From Duganella sp. 1411 (GTDB lineage Bacteria; Pseudomonadota; Gammaproteobacteria; Burkholderiales; Burkholderiaceae_D): DNA of 64,000 nucleotides. The notes beneath the pieces were generated by a model. It was not told the DNA's origin. It ran no database searches and saw only the letters and a program-made list of their open reading frames with translations. Location of the stretch: NCBI RefSeq assembly GCF_017833525.1, contig NZ_JAFICD010000002.1:744001-808000 (forward strand), given 5' to 3'. Within the stretch, counting starts at the first letter, position 1; each line of letters starts with the position of its first letter. A program made the position numbers and the translations under genes. Below are positions 52,414-63,303 of this stretch, piece by piece.

Positions 52414-53745
52414 TCAGAAAAATTCCGGATGCCGCTTCAACAGCAGCGCCTCGAAGTCGTTTACGGCCGTGAAGTTCGGCACCTTGGGCGCGATGGCCCG
52501 TCCGATATCCCAGCAGCGCCACGCGCGCGGGCTGTCGCCGGTCAACAGCAGCAAATCCCCCAGATCCTTGTACGCGCCGCCCAGCACCGGATTGGCTTCC
52601 AAAACTTCGCCGAACAGCTGCAGGCTTTCGTTGCGCTGGCCGAGCCGCAGGCGGTTGTTCGCCTCCAGCAGCTTGAGGACGTAGGCCTTGCGCGGCGCCT
52701 GTTTGCGCAGTTCCGCCAGCGTCTTGACCGCGCCCTCGAACTCCTCCTTGTTCTTCGGGCTCACCGACGCCATCATCAGCCCCACCGATGGTTCCTCGCG
52801 CATCTTCTGCAGCTGCTCCGGCGTGAACGGCAGCATGGGGGCGCCGGTGGCCAGCACGCATTCGGTACGGCCCAGCATCGTATCGAGCAGGTGGTCGTCG
52901 CGGTAGTCGGCCGCGGTGTCGCAGGGATGGGCGGCGCGCATGGCCGCCAGCTGCTGCGGCGTCAGCGCCGCCATCCGGTCGAGCAGGATATCCAGTTCGC
53001 CCGCTTGCGCCATGCGCGGCGCGTAGCCTTTCAAATCGTAAGCCGGCGGCCGCGCGCTCTTGACGTTGGAAACGCTGATGCCGACGGTGCGCACGCCGAC
53101 GCCGGTGTTGACCGTGAACGTCAACTGCCCGGGGATGACGCCGTCCCTGGCCAGCCTGGCGAGCAGCTGCGGGTGTCCAGTCTGCGTGTAGCGCAGGAAC
53201 TGCGCAAAGCGCGCCGCGTCGGCCGCGCCGACCTTGTCGCCGGCCTTGCTCCACGAGGCCAGCTTGCGGCCTTCGCTGGAAAAATCGAGCGTGCCGTCGC
53301 CGGCGCTTTCATCGATCTTGACGGCGTCGTCGTCGGCCACCGACAGCTCCTGCTCGCGGTCCACCTGGCGGCTGGCCGGCGCATCGATCTTGGCCTTGGC
53401 CAGCATGGCGTTGATGTTTTCGCGGTTCTTCAGCTCCATCGTGCGAAAGCCGGCGATGCTGTACAGCGAGTAGTCGACATAGACCTTGTTGTCGGTATCG
53501 AGCACGTAATAGCGGCGCGACTTGAAATCGTAGATCAATTCCACCTTCGGCTTTTTGACGGCGATATAGTCGTCGGACAGCGTCACCTCCATCACCTGGC
53601 GGCTATCGGCCGGCGGATTGGTCACGCCTTTGAGCGCTTCGGTGTGCACCGTGGAGACCACTTGCAGCGTGACGGCGGCGAAGGCGCCGTGGCTGGCCGC
53701 CAGCGCGGCGCACAGTGAAAGAAGGCTGATCGGATGTCGGACCAT
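52414..53745 (-). CDS. Exported hypothetical protein with TPR-like C-terminus
   Basis: The start chosen is ATG 53745, at the signal peptide (SLLSLCAALAASHGAFA), giving 443 aa; the frame is open far upstream but that part lies antisense to the DUF1800 gene. The N-terminal half is a beta-rich domain (VTLQVVSTVHTEALKGVTN, KVELIYDFKSRRYYVLDTDNKVYVDYSLYS). The C-terminal third (about 345-443, ELRKQAPRKAYVLKLLEANNRLRLGQRNESLQLFGEVLEANP) looks like tetratricopeptide helices. I do not recognise a named family. It is divergent from the DUF1800 gene. Confidence 0.75.
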   Translation of the reverse strand: MVRHPISLLSLCAALAASHGAFAAVTLQVVSTVHTEALKGVTNPPADSRQVMEVTLSDDYIAVKKPKVELIYDFKSRRYYVLDTDNKVYVDYSLYSIAGFRTMELKNRENINAMLAKAKIDAPASRQVDREQELSVADDDAVKIDESAGDGTLDFSSEGRKLASWSKAGDKVGAADAARFAQFLRYTQTGHPQLLARLARDGVIPGQLTFTVNTGVGVRTVGISVSNVKSARPPAYDLKGYAPRMAQAGELDILLDRMAALTPQQLAAMRAAHPCDTAADYRDDHLLDTMLGRTECVLATGAPMLPFTPEQLQKMREEPSVGLMMASVSPKNKEEFEGAVKTLAELRKQAPRKAYVLKLLEANNRLRLGQRNESLQLFGEVLEANPVLGGAYKDLGDLLLLTGDSPRAWRCWDIGRAIAPKVPNFTAVNDFEALLLKRHPEFF

Positions 53746-53868
53746 GGCTTGTCTATGACCTTGTTCAGTATTATCTTGGGAGGGCGCCGCGCGCCACGGT
53801 AACATTTTGTAGCACGATACACACACCGAATATAGCAGTTCGGCCGGATTGGCGTACTCTACAGCCTT

Positions 53869-55446
53869 ATGCCGACGATGACGATAACAATGAGACGCGC
53901 CATGCCCACCACGCCGATGCCGCTCCGAACCCTGGCTGCCTGTGGCGCCCTGCTGATCCTGGGCGGCTGCGCCACGCCGGGCGGCGCCCCCGTGGCCACG
54001 GCGGTCAAGCCGGAGCAGATGGTCGGCGCCTTGAACCGCGTCAGCTGGGGCGTCAGCCAGGGCACCTGGCACCAGGCGGAAAAACTGGGCTACGACGCCT
54101 GGCTGGAGCGGCAGCTGCGGCCCTCCCCGGCCGCGCTGCCGGCCGCCGCGCAGGCGCAGATCGACGCCATGACGATCACCCAAAAACCGCTGCCGCAACT
54201 GATCCAGGAACTCGACCAGCAACGCAAGGACATCGAAAAAATCAGCGTCGACGACGACAAAAAGGCCGCCCAGCAGGCCTACCAGCAGGAGCTGAACCGC
54301 GTGGCGAAGGAGGCGGCGGCGCGCTCGCTGCTGCGCGACCTGTACTCGCCCAACCAGCTGCAGGAGCAGATGACGTGGTTCTGGATGAACCACTTCAACG
54401 TCCACCAGGGCAAGAGCAACCTGCGCGTGCTGGTCGGCGACTACGAGGACAAGGCGGTGCGCCCGCACGCGCTGGGCAAGTTCCGCGACCTGCTGGCGGC
54501 GACGCTGCGCCATCCGGCCATGATCCGCTATCTGGACAACGAGCAGAACGCCGCCAACCGCATCAACGAGAACTACGCGCGCGAGTTGATGGAGCTGCAC
54601 ACGCTGGGCGTGGACGGCGGCTACAGCCAGCGCGACGTGCAGGAGCTGGCGCGCATCCTCACCGGCGTCGGCGTCAACCTGGGCGCGGCGGAACCGAAAG
54701 TGAAGCAGGAGCTGCAGTCGCAGTACCTGCGCCAAGGCCTGTTCGAATTCAATCCGAACCGCCACGACTACGGCAACAAGGAATTCCTCGGCCAGACCGT
54801 CAAGGGGCGCGGCCTGGCGGAGGTCGACGAGGCGATCGATCGCCTCAGCCGCCACCCGGCCACGGCGCGCTTCATCAGCCGCAAGCTGGCGGTGTACTTC
54901 GTCGCCGACGAGCCGCCGCCGGCGCTGGTCGAGCGCATGGCCGCCACCTTCCTCGCCAGCGACGGCGACATCGCGGCGGTGCTGCGCACCCTGTTCGGCG
55001 CCACCGAATTCGCGCAGTCGCTGGGACGCAAGTTCAAGGACCCGGTGCATTACGTGGTCTCCGCCGTGCGCCTGACCTACGACGACAAGGTGATCCTCAA
55101 CACCGGCCCGATGCTGTCCTGGCTTAACCGCATGGGCGAGCCGCTGTACGGGCGCCAGACCCCGGACGGCTATCCGCTGACCGAATCCGGCTGGGCCAGT
55201 CCCGGCCAGATGACCACCCGCTTCGAGATCGCCAAGGCGATCGGCTCGGGCAACGCGGGGCTGTTCAAGACCGACGGCCCGCAACCGACCGAGCGCGCGG
55301 CCTTCCCGCAACTGGCCAACGCGCTGTATTACCAAACGCTGCAAAAAACGCTGGGCCAGCCCACGCGCCAGGTGCTCGACCAGGCCACGTCGCCGCAGGA
55401 ATGGAACACCTTCCTGCTGTCGTCGCCCGAACTGATGCACCGCTGA
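53869..55446 (+). CDS. DUF1800 family lipoprotein
   Basis: This 525-aa protein has a lipoprotein signal with lipobox LGGC. In-frame ATGs at 53869, 53890 and 53902 all precede it and none has a good ribosome site; 53890 would give the most basic N-region. DUF1800 features include WFWMNHFNVHQGK, HPAMIRYLDNEQN, NENYARELMELHTLGVDGGYSQRDVQELARILTG and a C-terminal SSPELMHR. It is followed 15 bp later by its usual partner, a DUF1501 gene. The pair is exported and of unknown function. Confidence 0.92.
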   Translation: MPTMTITMRRAMPTTPMPLRTLAACGALLILGGCATPGGAPVATAVKPEQMVGALNRVSWGVSQGTWHQAEKLGYDAWLERQLRPSPAALPAAAQAQIDAMTITQKPLPQLIQELDQQRKDIEKISVDDDKKAAQQAYQQELNRVAKEAAARSLLRDLYSPNQLQEQMTWFWMNHFNVHQGKSNLRVLVGDYEDKAVRPHALGKFRDLLAATLRHPAMIRYLDNEQNAANRINENYARELMELHTLGVDGGYSQRDVQELARILTGVGVNLGAAEPKVKQELQSQYLRQGLFEFNPNRHDYGNKEFLGQTVKGRGLAEVDEAIDRLSRHPATARFISRKLAVYFVADEPPPALVERMAATFLASDGDIAAVLRTLFGATEFAQSLGRKFKDPVHYVVSAVRLTYDDKVILNTGPMLSWLNRMGEPLYGRQTPDGYPLTESGWASPGQMTTRFEIAKAIGSGNAGLFKTDGPQPTERAAFPQLANALYYQTLQKTLGQPTRQVLDQATSPQEWNTFLLSSPELMHR

Positions 55447-55461
55447 CGAAGGAGACGCACG

Positions 55462-56649
55462 ATGAAACGCCGCACCCTGCTCAAATCCCTGGCCGCCCTG
55501 CCCGCCGCCGCGATGGCCGGCAAGCTGTGGGCCGCGCCGGCCAGCAAAACACGGCTGCTGTTCGTCTTCATGCGCGGCGGCTACGACGCCACCAACCTGC
55601 TGGTGCCGATCTCCAGCCAGTTTTATTACAAGGCGCGGCCCAACATCGCCGTGCCCAGGCCCGGCAACGAGCTCAATTCGGCGCTGCCGATCAACGCCGA
55701 CTGGGGCCTGCACCCCGCCCTGCGCGACACCATCTACCCGCTGTTCACCGCCGGCCAGGCGGCGTTCGTGCCGTTCGCCGGCACCGAGGATATCTCGCGC
55801 AGCCACTTCGAGACCCAGGACAGCATCGAGCTGGGACAGGCGCTGGACCACACGCGCGACTACCGGTCCGGCTTCCTGAACAGGCTGGCGATGACGCTCA
55901 ATACCGACCGCGCCAGCGCCATCGCCTTCACCGACCAGCTGCCGCTGATCATGCAGGGCGGCGCGCAACTGCCCAACATGGCGCTGCGCTCGATCGGCAA
56001 ACCGGCCGTCGACGCCCGCCAGGCCAGGATGATCGCCTCGATGTACGACGACACCGCGCTGGCGCGGCAGGTGCGCGACGGCTTCGTGGTGCGCGACGAC
56101 GTGATGAAGGAGATGATCGGCGAGATGGACGCGGCCAACCGCAACGCCATCACCGCCAAGGGCTTCGAGCTGGAGGCGCGCCGCATCGCCAAGCTGATGA
56201 AGGACAAATACAACATCGGCTTCGTCGACGTCGGCGGCTGGGACACCCACGTCGGCCAGGGCGGCGCCACCGGCTACCTGGCCGGCCGCTTCGAGGAGCT
56301 GGGGCGCGGCCTGGCCGCCTACGCGAAGGAGATGGGGCCGGACTGGAAGGATACCGTGGTGGTGGTGGTCAGTGAATTCGGCCGCACCTTCCGCGAGAAC
56401 GGCAACCGTGGCACCGATCATGGCCATGGCAGCGTCTATTGGGTGCTGGGCGGCGGAGTGGCCGGCGGCCAGGTGCGCGGCGAGCAGATACGGATCGAGC
56501 AGAACACGCTGTTCCAGAACCGCGATTATCCGGTGCTGAACGAATACCGGGCCATGCTCGGCGGCCTGTTCGCGCGCATGTATGGGCTCGACGCCGGACA
56601 GGTGGAGCGGATTTTCGGCGCCAAGGGGCGCGATATGGGATTGGTCTAA
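55462..56649 (+). CDS. DUF1501 family exported protein
   Basis: This 395-aa protein starts at ATG 55462 after GAAGGAG. It has a Tat-like or Sec signal (KRRTLLKSLAALPAAAMAGKLWA). DUF1501 (alkaline-phosphatase-superfamily-like) features are FVFMRGGYDATNLL, GLHPALRDTIYPLF, SRSHFETQDSIE, WDTHVGQGG and VVVVVSEFGRTFRENGNRGTDHGHGSVYWVLGG. It is co-transcribed with the DUF1800 gene. Its last four bases overlap the GGDEF/EAL gene on the other strand. The role is unknown. Confidence 0.93.
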   Translation: MKRRTLLKSLAALPAAAMAGKLWAAPASKTRLLFVFMRGGYDATNLLVPISSQFYYKARPNIAVPRPGNELNSALPINADWGLHPALRDTIYPLFTAGQAAFVPFAGTEDISRSHFETQDSIELGQALDHTRDYRSGFLNRLAMTLNTDRASAIAFTDQLPLIMQGGAQLPNMALRSIGKPAVDARQARMIASMYDDTALARQVRDGFVVRDDVMKEMIGEMDAANRNAITAKGFELEARRIAKLMKDKYNIGFVDVGGWDTHVGQGGATGYLAGRFEELGRGLAAYAKEMGPDWKDTVVVVVSEFGRTFRENGNRGTDHGHGSVYWVLGGGVAGGQVRGEQIRIEQNTLFQNRDYPVLNEYRAMLGGLFARMYGLDAGQVERIFGAKGRDMGLV

Positions 56650-58373
56650 GGTGTCCAGGGGGGCTGCGCGCGCAGCCATTCGGTGGCCTCGCCGGCCGAT
56701 AGCGCCGCCGAATACAAATGTCCCTGGAACGCGCCGCACCCCAGCTGACGGAGGAAGCTGGCCTGCTCCGGGCTCTCCACCCCTTCGGCGATGACCGTCA
56801 GGCGCAGATCCTGCGCCAGCTGGATGACCGTCCTGGCCACCGCGTTGGCGTCCGCGTTATCGGGCACGCCGTGCAAAAAGCTCTTATCGAGCTTGATCGT
56901 CGTCACCGGCAGGATGCGCAGATAACTAAGCGAGGAATAGCCGGTGCCGAAGTCGTCGAGCGACAGCAGGAAGCCGCGCTCGCGCAACCGGAAAATGATA
57001 TTGCTGCCGCTGCGTTCCAGTTCGATCGCATCGCGCTCGGTCAGCTCGATCTCGATATCCTGCGCGGACAGCCCCGATTCGCTCAGCACCAAATCCAGGT
57101 GTTGTTGATAATCGGCGTCGCGCAACTCCTCGGCGCAGGTGTTGATGCACACGCGCAGCGGCGGCAGCCCTTCGTCGCGCCATTGCCGCAATTGCGCGCA
57201 CGCCTGCCGCACCACCCAGGTCCCCAGGTCCGGCAACAGGCCGATCTCCTGCGCCAGCCCGATCACATAATCGACCGAATGCGCCGACAACCGGCCGGGC
57301 AACCGCAGCAACGCCTCCATCGCCACCGTGCGGCCGCTGACGGCGTCGACGATCGGCTGATACGCCAGCCAAAACAGCCTGCCGCTGATGACGCGTTTGA
57401 GTTCGTTGTGATCGGCGTTTTTACGGTGCGCTATCTCGTCGAGCTCCTCGGTGTAGTAATGGAAGCAGTTGCGGCCGTCGTTCTTGGCGTGGTACATCGC
57501 CAGATCGGCCTTTTTCAGCAAATGGTCCGGCGTGGTGGCGTCGACCGGGCACACGGCGATGCCGATGCTGGCGCTGATCCGGATCTCGCGCTCCTCGATC
57601 ACGAAGGGCTGCCGCAACGACTCCAGCAGCTTGTCCGCCAGCGCCCCGCCGGCCGCCGGCGACGGCGCGTACAACTGAAGCATGGCGAATTCGTCGCCGC
57701 CGAGGCGCGCGACGAAATCGCTCTCGCGGCTGATGCCGCGGATGCGCTGCGCCACCTGCTGCAGCAGCAGATCGCCGGCATGGTGGCCCATCAGGTCATT
57801 GACCTCCTTGAACTGGTCGAGATCGATCATCAGCAACAGCAGCAGCTGGCCGGTGCGCGCGGCCAGCGCCACCATCTCGGCGCGGTGGGCGTCGAAGGCG
57901 GCGCGGTTGGCCAGGCCGGTCAGCACGTCGATCGACGCCAGCCGGTGGATCTCGTCCTGCGCCAGCTTGCGGTCGGTGACGTCGCGCAGGATCTTGAGAA
58001 AGCCGAGCGGCGGGCCATGGTCCGGCGGCGCCGCGATCGGCGTCAGCACGCCGTCGGCCCAGAACTGCGAGCGGTCCTTGCGCACATGCCAGCGGTAATC
58101 GGTGGCGCGGCCGCAATCGGCCGCCGTGCGCCGTTCCAGCTCCGGCTGGCCCTGGACGATGTCCTCGACCGTGAAAATGGTGTCGATGCTGTGGCCGATG
58201 ATTTCCTCGGGCGTGAAACCGAAGATCAGCTGCGCGCCGATATTCCAGCTGGTGACCAGCCCGCGCGGATCGATGGTGAAGATGGCGAAGTCGCGCACGT
58301 TGAGGTAAATCTGCCGCAACACGATATCGGGCGCGAGCCCGGGGGCCAGCACGGCGGTCAGCGGAGGGTTCAT
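56646..58373 (-). CDS. Cytoplasmic PAS-GGDEF-EAL protein
   Basis: This 575-aa protein has an N-terminal PAS/PAC sensor (FTIDPRGLVTSWNIGAQLIFGFTPEEIIGHSI; residues about 20-150), then GGDEF (RLGGDEFAML near residue 226) and EAL (AMEALLRLPGRLS near 351). The EAL side keeps ELTERD, DDFGTGYSSLSYL, IKLDKSFL and AEGVESPEQ, although the residues after EALLR are unusual (LPGRLS, not WxHP) and INTCAEEL replaces the normal VNLSxxQL. No membrane segment is seen. It may sense redox or a ligand through PAS. It is the second c-di-GMP protein of this window. Confidence 0.92.
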   Translation of the reverse strand: MNPPLTAVLAPGLAPDIVLRQIYLNVRDFAIFTIDPRGLVTSWNIGAQLIFGFTPEEIIGHSIDTIFTVEDIVQGQPELERRTAADCGRATDYRWHVRKDRSQFWADGVLTPIAAPPDHGPPLGFLKILRDVTDRKLAQDEIHRLASIDVLTGLANRAAFDAHRAEMVALAARTGQLLLLLMIDLDQFKEVNDLMGHHAGDLLLQQVAQRIRGISRESDFVARLGGDEFAMLQLYAPSPAAGGALADKLLESLRQPFVIEEREIRISASIGIAVCPVDATTPDHLLKKADLAMYHAKNDGRNCFHYYTEELDEIAHRKNADHNELKRVISGRLFWLAYQPIVDAVSGRTVAMEALLRLPGRLSAHSVDYVIGLAQEIGLLPDLGTWVVRQACAQLRQWRDEGLPPLRVCINTCAEELRDADYQQHLDLVLSESGLSAQDIEIELTERDAIELERSGSNIIFRLRERGFLLSLDDFGTGYSSLSYLRILPVTTIKLDKSFLHGVPDNADANAVARTVIQLAQDLRLTVIAEGVESPEQASFLRQLGCGAFQGHLYSAALSAGEATEWLRAQPPWTP

Positions 58374-58430
58374 GACGAGGCCCCGGTCAAAACAAGTTTG
58401 ACCGGCGGGCGTCGATTCGGTTCGCCTGCG

Positions 58431-58985
58431 CTACGCCAGGCGCCGCCGCAGCCGCTCCAGCGTGCGCATGAACAATTCCGGCTCGTCGGCCGCGCGCGCC
58501 AGCACCAGCGCGCCCTGGATGGCGCCGACGGCGTCCTCGGCCAGCTCGCGCGCCACGTCCGCCGCGCGCCCGCCGCGCTCCAGCGCCACGGCCAGCGCGT
58601 CGATCCACTCGGCGAAATACGCCCGCACCTTCGCCGCGAAACGGTCGCGCTCGTGGCCGAGCGCGAACACGCCCACCAGGCACACCTTGCGGCCGGATAG
58701 GAAATAGCGGCCGACCGCCGTCAACATGTCGGCCACGCCTGGATCGGCGCCGGCGCCGGCGCGCAGCGGCTGGAACACCTGGTCGCGGAACCAGTGGTCG
58801 ATGTCGGCCAGCACTGCGGCGGCCATCTCCTCTTTGCCGCCGGGGAAGAAGTTATAGATGCTGCCCTTGCCCAGGCCCGTGCCTTCGCTGATGCGCGCCA
58901 GGCTGGCGCCCTCGTAGCCGTAGGCGCGGAACACCTCGGCCAGCAGCGGCACCACGTCGCCGCGCTCGCCCATCACCCTGGCCAT
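58431..58985 (-). CDS. TetR-family transcriptional regulator
   Basis: This 184-aa protein has a TetR helix-turn-helix at residues 10-55 (LLAEVFRAYGYEGASLARISEGTGLGKGSIYNFFPGGKEEMAAAVLADI) and an alpha-helical ligand domain. It starts 2 bp after the stop of the DUF1348 gene, so both form one operon. The 7-bp inverted repeat at 59472-59489, just upstream of that operon, is its probable operator, giving autorepression. The inducer is unknown. Confidence 0.94.
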   Translation of the reverse strand: MARVMGERGDVVPLLAEVFRAYGYEGASLARISEGTGLGKGSIYNFFPGGKEEMAAAVLADIDHWFRDQVFQPLRAGAGADPGVADMLTAVGRYFLSGRKVCLVGVFALGHERDRFAAKVRAYFAEWIDALAVALERGGRAADVARELAEDAVGAIQGALVLARAADEPELFMRTLERLRRRLA

Positions 58986-58987
58986 TG

Positions 58988-59455
58988 TCAGAAGCCCAGT
59001 TCGCTCAGGCTGGCGTGGTCGGCCGGGCGCGGGCCGCTCGCGTCCCAGTGGAACTTGCGCTCGGCGGCCGCGATCGGCGCCTCGTTGATGCTGGCCAGGC
59101 GCCGCCGCATCAAGCCGTCGTCGGCGAACTCCCAGTTCTCGTTACCGTAGGCGCGGTACCACTGGCCCGAATCGTCGTGGTATTCATAGGCGAAGCGCAC
59201 CGCGATGCGGTGGCCGTCGAACGCCCACAGCTCCTTGATCAGGCGGTAGTCCAGTTCGCGCGTCCATTTGCGCGTCAGCAGGGCGACGATCCCGGCGCGG
59301 CCGGTGACGAATTCGGCGCGGTTGCGCCAGTGGCAGTCCTCGGTGTAGGCCAGCGATACTTTGTGCGGGTCGCGGGTGTTCCAGCCGTCTTCGGCCAGGC
59401 GGACTTTCTGGATCGCGCTGTCGCGGGTGAAGGGAGGTAGAGGTGGTCGGGTCAT
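58988..59455 (-). CDS. DUF1348 (NTF2-like) family protein
   Basis: This 155-aa protein matches the DUF1348 family in length and pattern: [37 protein letters not shown], then [51 protein letters not shown]. It is a cytoplasmic SnoaL-like fold protein. It is the first gene of a two-gene operon with its presumed repressor. The role is unknown; control by TetR suggests a small-molecule stress or catabolic response. Confidence 0.93.
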   Translation of the reverse strand: MTRPPLPPFTRDSAIQKVRLAEDGWNTRDPHKVSLAYTEDCHWRNRAEFVTGRAGIVALLTRKWTRELDYRLIKELWAFDGHRIAVRFAYEYHDDSGQWYRAYGNENWEFADDGLMRRRLASINEAPIAAAERKFHWDASGPRPADHASLSELGF

Positions 59456-59471
59456 GGTGGGCTTTCAATAG

Positions 59472-59489
59472 TTGTACCAAACGGTACAA
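59472..59489. promoter_or_regulatory. Probable TetR operator
   Basis: TTGTACC and GGTACAA are perfect 7-bp arms separated by AAAC, lying 17 bp upstream of the DUF1348 start codon. Position and symmetry fit a TetR-family binding site controlling the DUF1348-tetR operon. Confidence 0.8.
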
Positions 59490-59522
59490 ACAGTCTACGA
59501 CGTTATTTACCGGGACGCAAGC

Positions 59523-59609
59523 GAAACCCGCACGGCCGGCCGGGGTCTTACCCGTCCGGGTACGCCCCCTAAGCGGTATCGCGCGCGTCTCGCAAAAAGC
59601 ATACGGGTT
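59523..59609. repeat. GTAC-centred hairpin repeat, copy E
   Basis: GAAACCCGCACGGCC is followed by the imperfect hairpin GGGGTCTTACCC / GGGTACGCCCC (59542-59568), TAAGCGG and then ATACGGGTT. It shares its long form with copy D and ends six bases before the stop codon of the winged-helix gene. Confidence 0.88.
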
Positions 59610-59614
59610 GGACC

Positions 59615-59872
59615 TTAGCTGAACAACTCGCCGCCCAGTTGCAGTCCGCTGGCACTCAAGCGCACGCTGCCGGTGATGCCGCCCTCGTCCAGGCGCAGCT
59701 CTATCCAGCCCGCCTCCACCAGCATCAGCAATTGGCGCCGCAGCACGCTCATCGGGCGCTGGGCCTGTTTGCTCAGTTTCGCCAGCGAGCACGGCTTGCC
59801 GGGCTGCCGCGCTTCGATCCGCCACAGCGTTTCGAGCACGTCCACCAGCGCCGCCATCACTTCGTCGTCCAT
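59615..59872 (-). CDS. Winged-helix (ArsR-like) small regulator
   Basis: The start is ATG 59872, with AAGGA upstream, giving 85 aa. The core VLETLWRIEARQPGKPCSLAKLSKQAQRPMSVLRRQLLMLVEAGWIELRLDEGGITGSVRLSASG has the helix-turn-helix and wing of ArsR/MarR-type proteins. It is divergent from the YdeP-type oxidoreductase gene with an 85-bp gap that holds an imperfect palindrome (59928-59948), so it probably regulates that gene. No metal-binding Cys pair of ArsR is present (single Cys). Confidence 0.82.
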   Translation of the reverse strand: MDDEVMAALVDVLETLWRIEARQPGKPCSLAKLSKQAQRPMSVLRRQLLMLVEAGWIELRLDEGGITGSVRLSASGLQLGGELFS

Positions 59873-59927
59873 CGAACGCCATCCTTGATCTGTTTTCTGT
59901 CGAGAATGGGATTCTGCACTATACTCT

Positions 59928-59948
59928 CGGAAATACGATATATTACCG
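59928..59948. promoter_or_regulatory. Imperfect palindrome between winged-helix and YdeP-type genes
   Basis: CGG-AATA at one end pairs with TATT-CCG at the other within the 85-bp divergent gap. It is close to the start codon of the oxidoreductase gene and may be the binding site of the adjacent small regulator. Confidence 0.35.
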
Positions 59949-59957
59949 GAAAGCAAC

Positions 59958-62279
<2,322 letters not shown>

Positions 62280-62285
62280 GGCTGC

Positions 62286-63104
62286 TCAGGTGTACTCGAC
62301 GCAGCCATCCTGACGGCAAAAACTCACCAGCTTGATCCCAGCCTCGCTGGCGACATCGATCGCCAGCGTGCTGGGGGCGGAGATCGTCGCCAGCATCGGA
62401 ATATTCATGCGCGCCGCCTTGCGCACCAGCTCATAGCTCGCGCGGCTGGACATGAAGACGAAGCCGGCGCGCATGTCCACGCCGTCCAGCGCCAGGTGGC
62501 CGATTAATTTATCCAGCGCGTTGTGGCGTCCCACGTCCTCGCAGACCTTGAGCACCGCGCCGCTGGCGTCGCACCAGGCGGCGGCATGCACGCCGCCGGT
62601 GGCCCGCATCAATTGCTGGTGCCCGCCCAGCTGCGCCGCCGCGCGCGCGATGGCCGGCGGCAGCGACGCCTCGTCATGCAGCGCCGGCGTCGTGATGCGG
62701 CCCGGCTTCAGGTCCAGCAGCTCCAGGCTCTCGATGCCGCACACGCCGCAACCGCTGCGGCCCGCCATCGAACGGCGCTGCTGCTTGAGCTGCACAAAAT
62801 TTTCCTGGGCGATGGTGATTTCCACCTCGAAGCTGCGCGCGTGTTCGCGCGTTTCGATGTCGTAGACGTCGGCGGCTTTGGCCACCAGGCCTTCGGTCAG
62901 CACGAAGCCCATGGCGAAGGGTTGGAGTTCGCGCGGCGTGACCATCATGACGGCATGCGATATGCCATTGATCACCAGCGCCACCGGAGCTTCCTCGGCG
63001 ACGCTGTCGCTGGTGTCGGAGGCGTCCTGCGGCGCCGTGCCGCGATGACGCACGGCGGAGCGCAGTTGGAATCCCGCGCGTTCTGGTTCACTGTCCAACT
63101 TCAT
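62286..63104 (-). CDS. fdhD: Formate dehydrogenase accessory sulfurtransferase FdhD
   Basis: This 272-aa protein has the FdhD Cys pair in SGCGVCG (C119, C122), which transfers sulfur from IscS to the molybdenum cofactor. PVALVINGISHAVMMVTPRELQPFAMGFVLTEGL and GGVHAAAWCDASGAVLKVCEDVGRHNALDKLIG are typical, as is SSRASYELVRKAARM. It is convergent with the YdeP-type gene, six bases apart, and presumably matures that enzyme. Confidence 0.96.
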   Translation of the reverse strand: MKLDSEPERAGFQLRSAVRHRGTAPQDASDTSDSVAEEAPVALVINGISHAVMMVTPRELQPFAMGFVLTEGLVAKAADVYDIETREHARSFEVEITIAQENFVQLKQQRRSMAGRSGCGVCGIESLELLDLKPGRITTPALHDEASLPPAIARAAAQLGGHQQLMRATGGVHAAAWCDASGAVLKVCEDVGRHNALDKLIGHLALDGVDMRAGFVFMSSRASYELVRKAARMNIPMLATISAPSTLAIDVASEAGIKLVSFCRQDGCVEYT

Positions 63105-63159
63105 TGCCGCAGCCCCGTAAATGGACTATTTTACACGGGGCGGGAAAATACCACTGATC

Positions 63160-63257
63160 CACGTAGGGCGGATTAGGCGGAACGCCGTAATCCGCCATTG
63201 CATGCGCCGTCGAGACGCATGCACGGCGGATTACGCTGCGCTAATCCGCCCTACGTG
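63160..63257. repeat. Dispersed double-hairpin repeat, full copy, inverted
   Basis: It has the same two arms as the copies at 12887 and 35874, but in opposite orientation: the GGCGGAACGCCG-centred arm comes first and the CGCTGCGC-centred arm second. It lies between the fdhD start and the 3' end of the acyltransferase gene. Confidence 0.92.
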
Positions 63258-63303
63258 TTTTAGAAGTGTTTCAGATGCGCCTTAGAAGACAATCAGCGCC
63301 GCA

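Noticed and set aside
53746..56739. Upstream extension of the minus-strand frame that ends at 52414
   Set aside because: It is antisense to the DUF1800 and DUF1501 genes and of shadow-like composition; only the part from 53745 onward has a signal peptide and a normal protein sequence.
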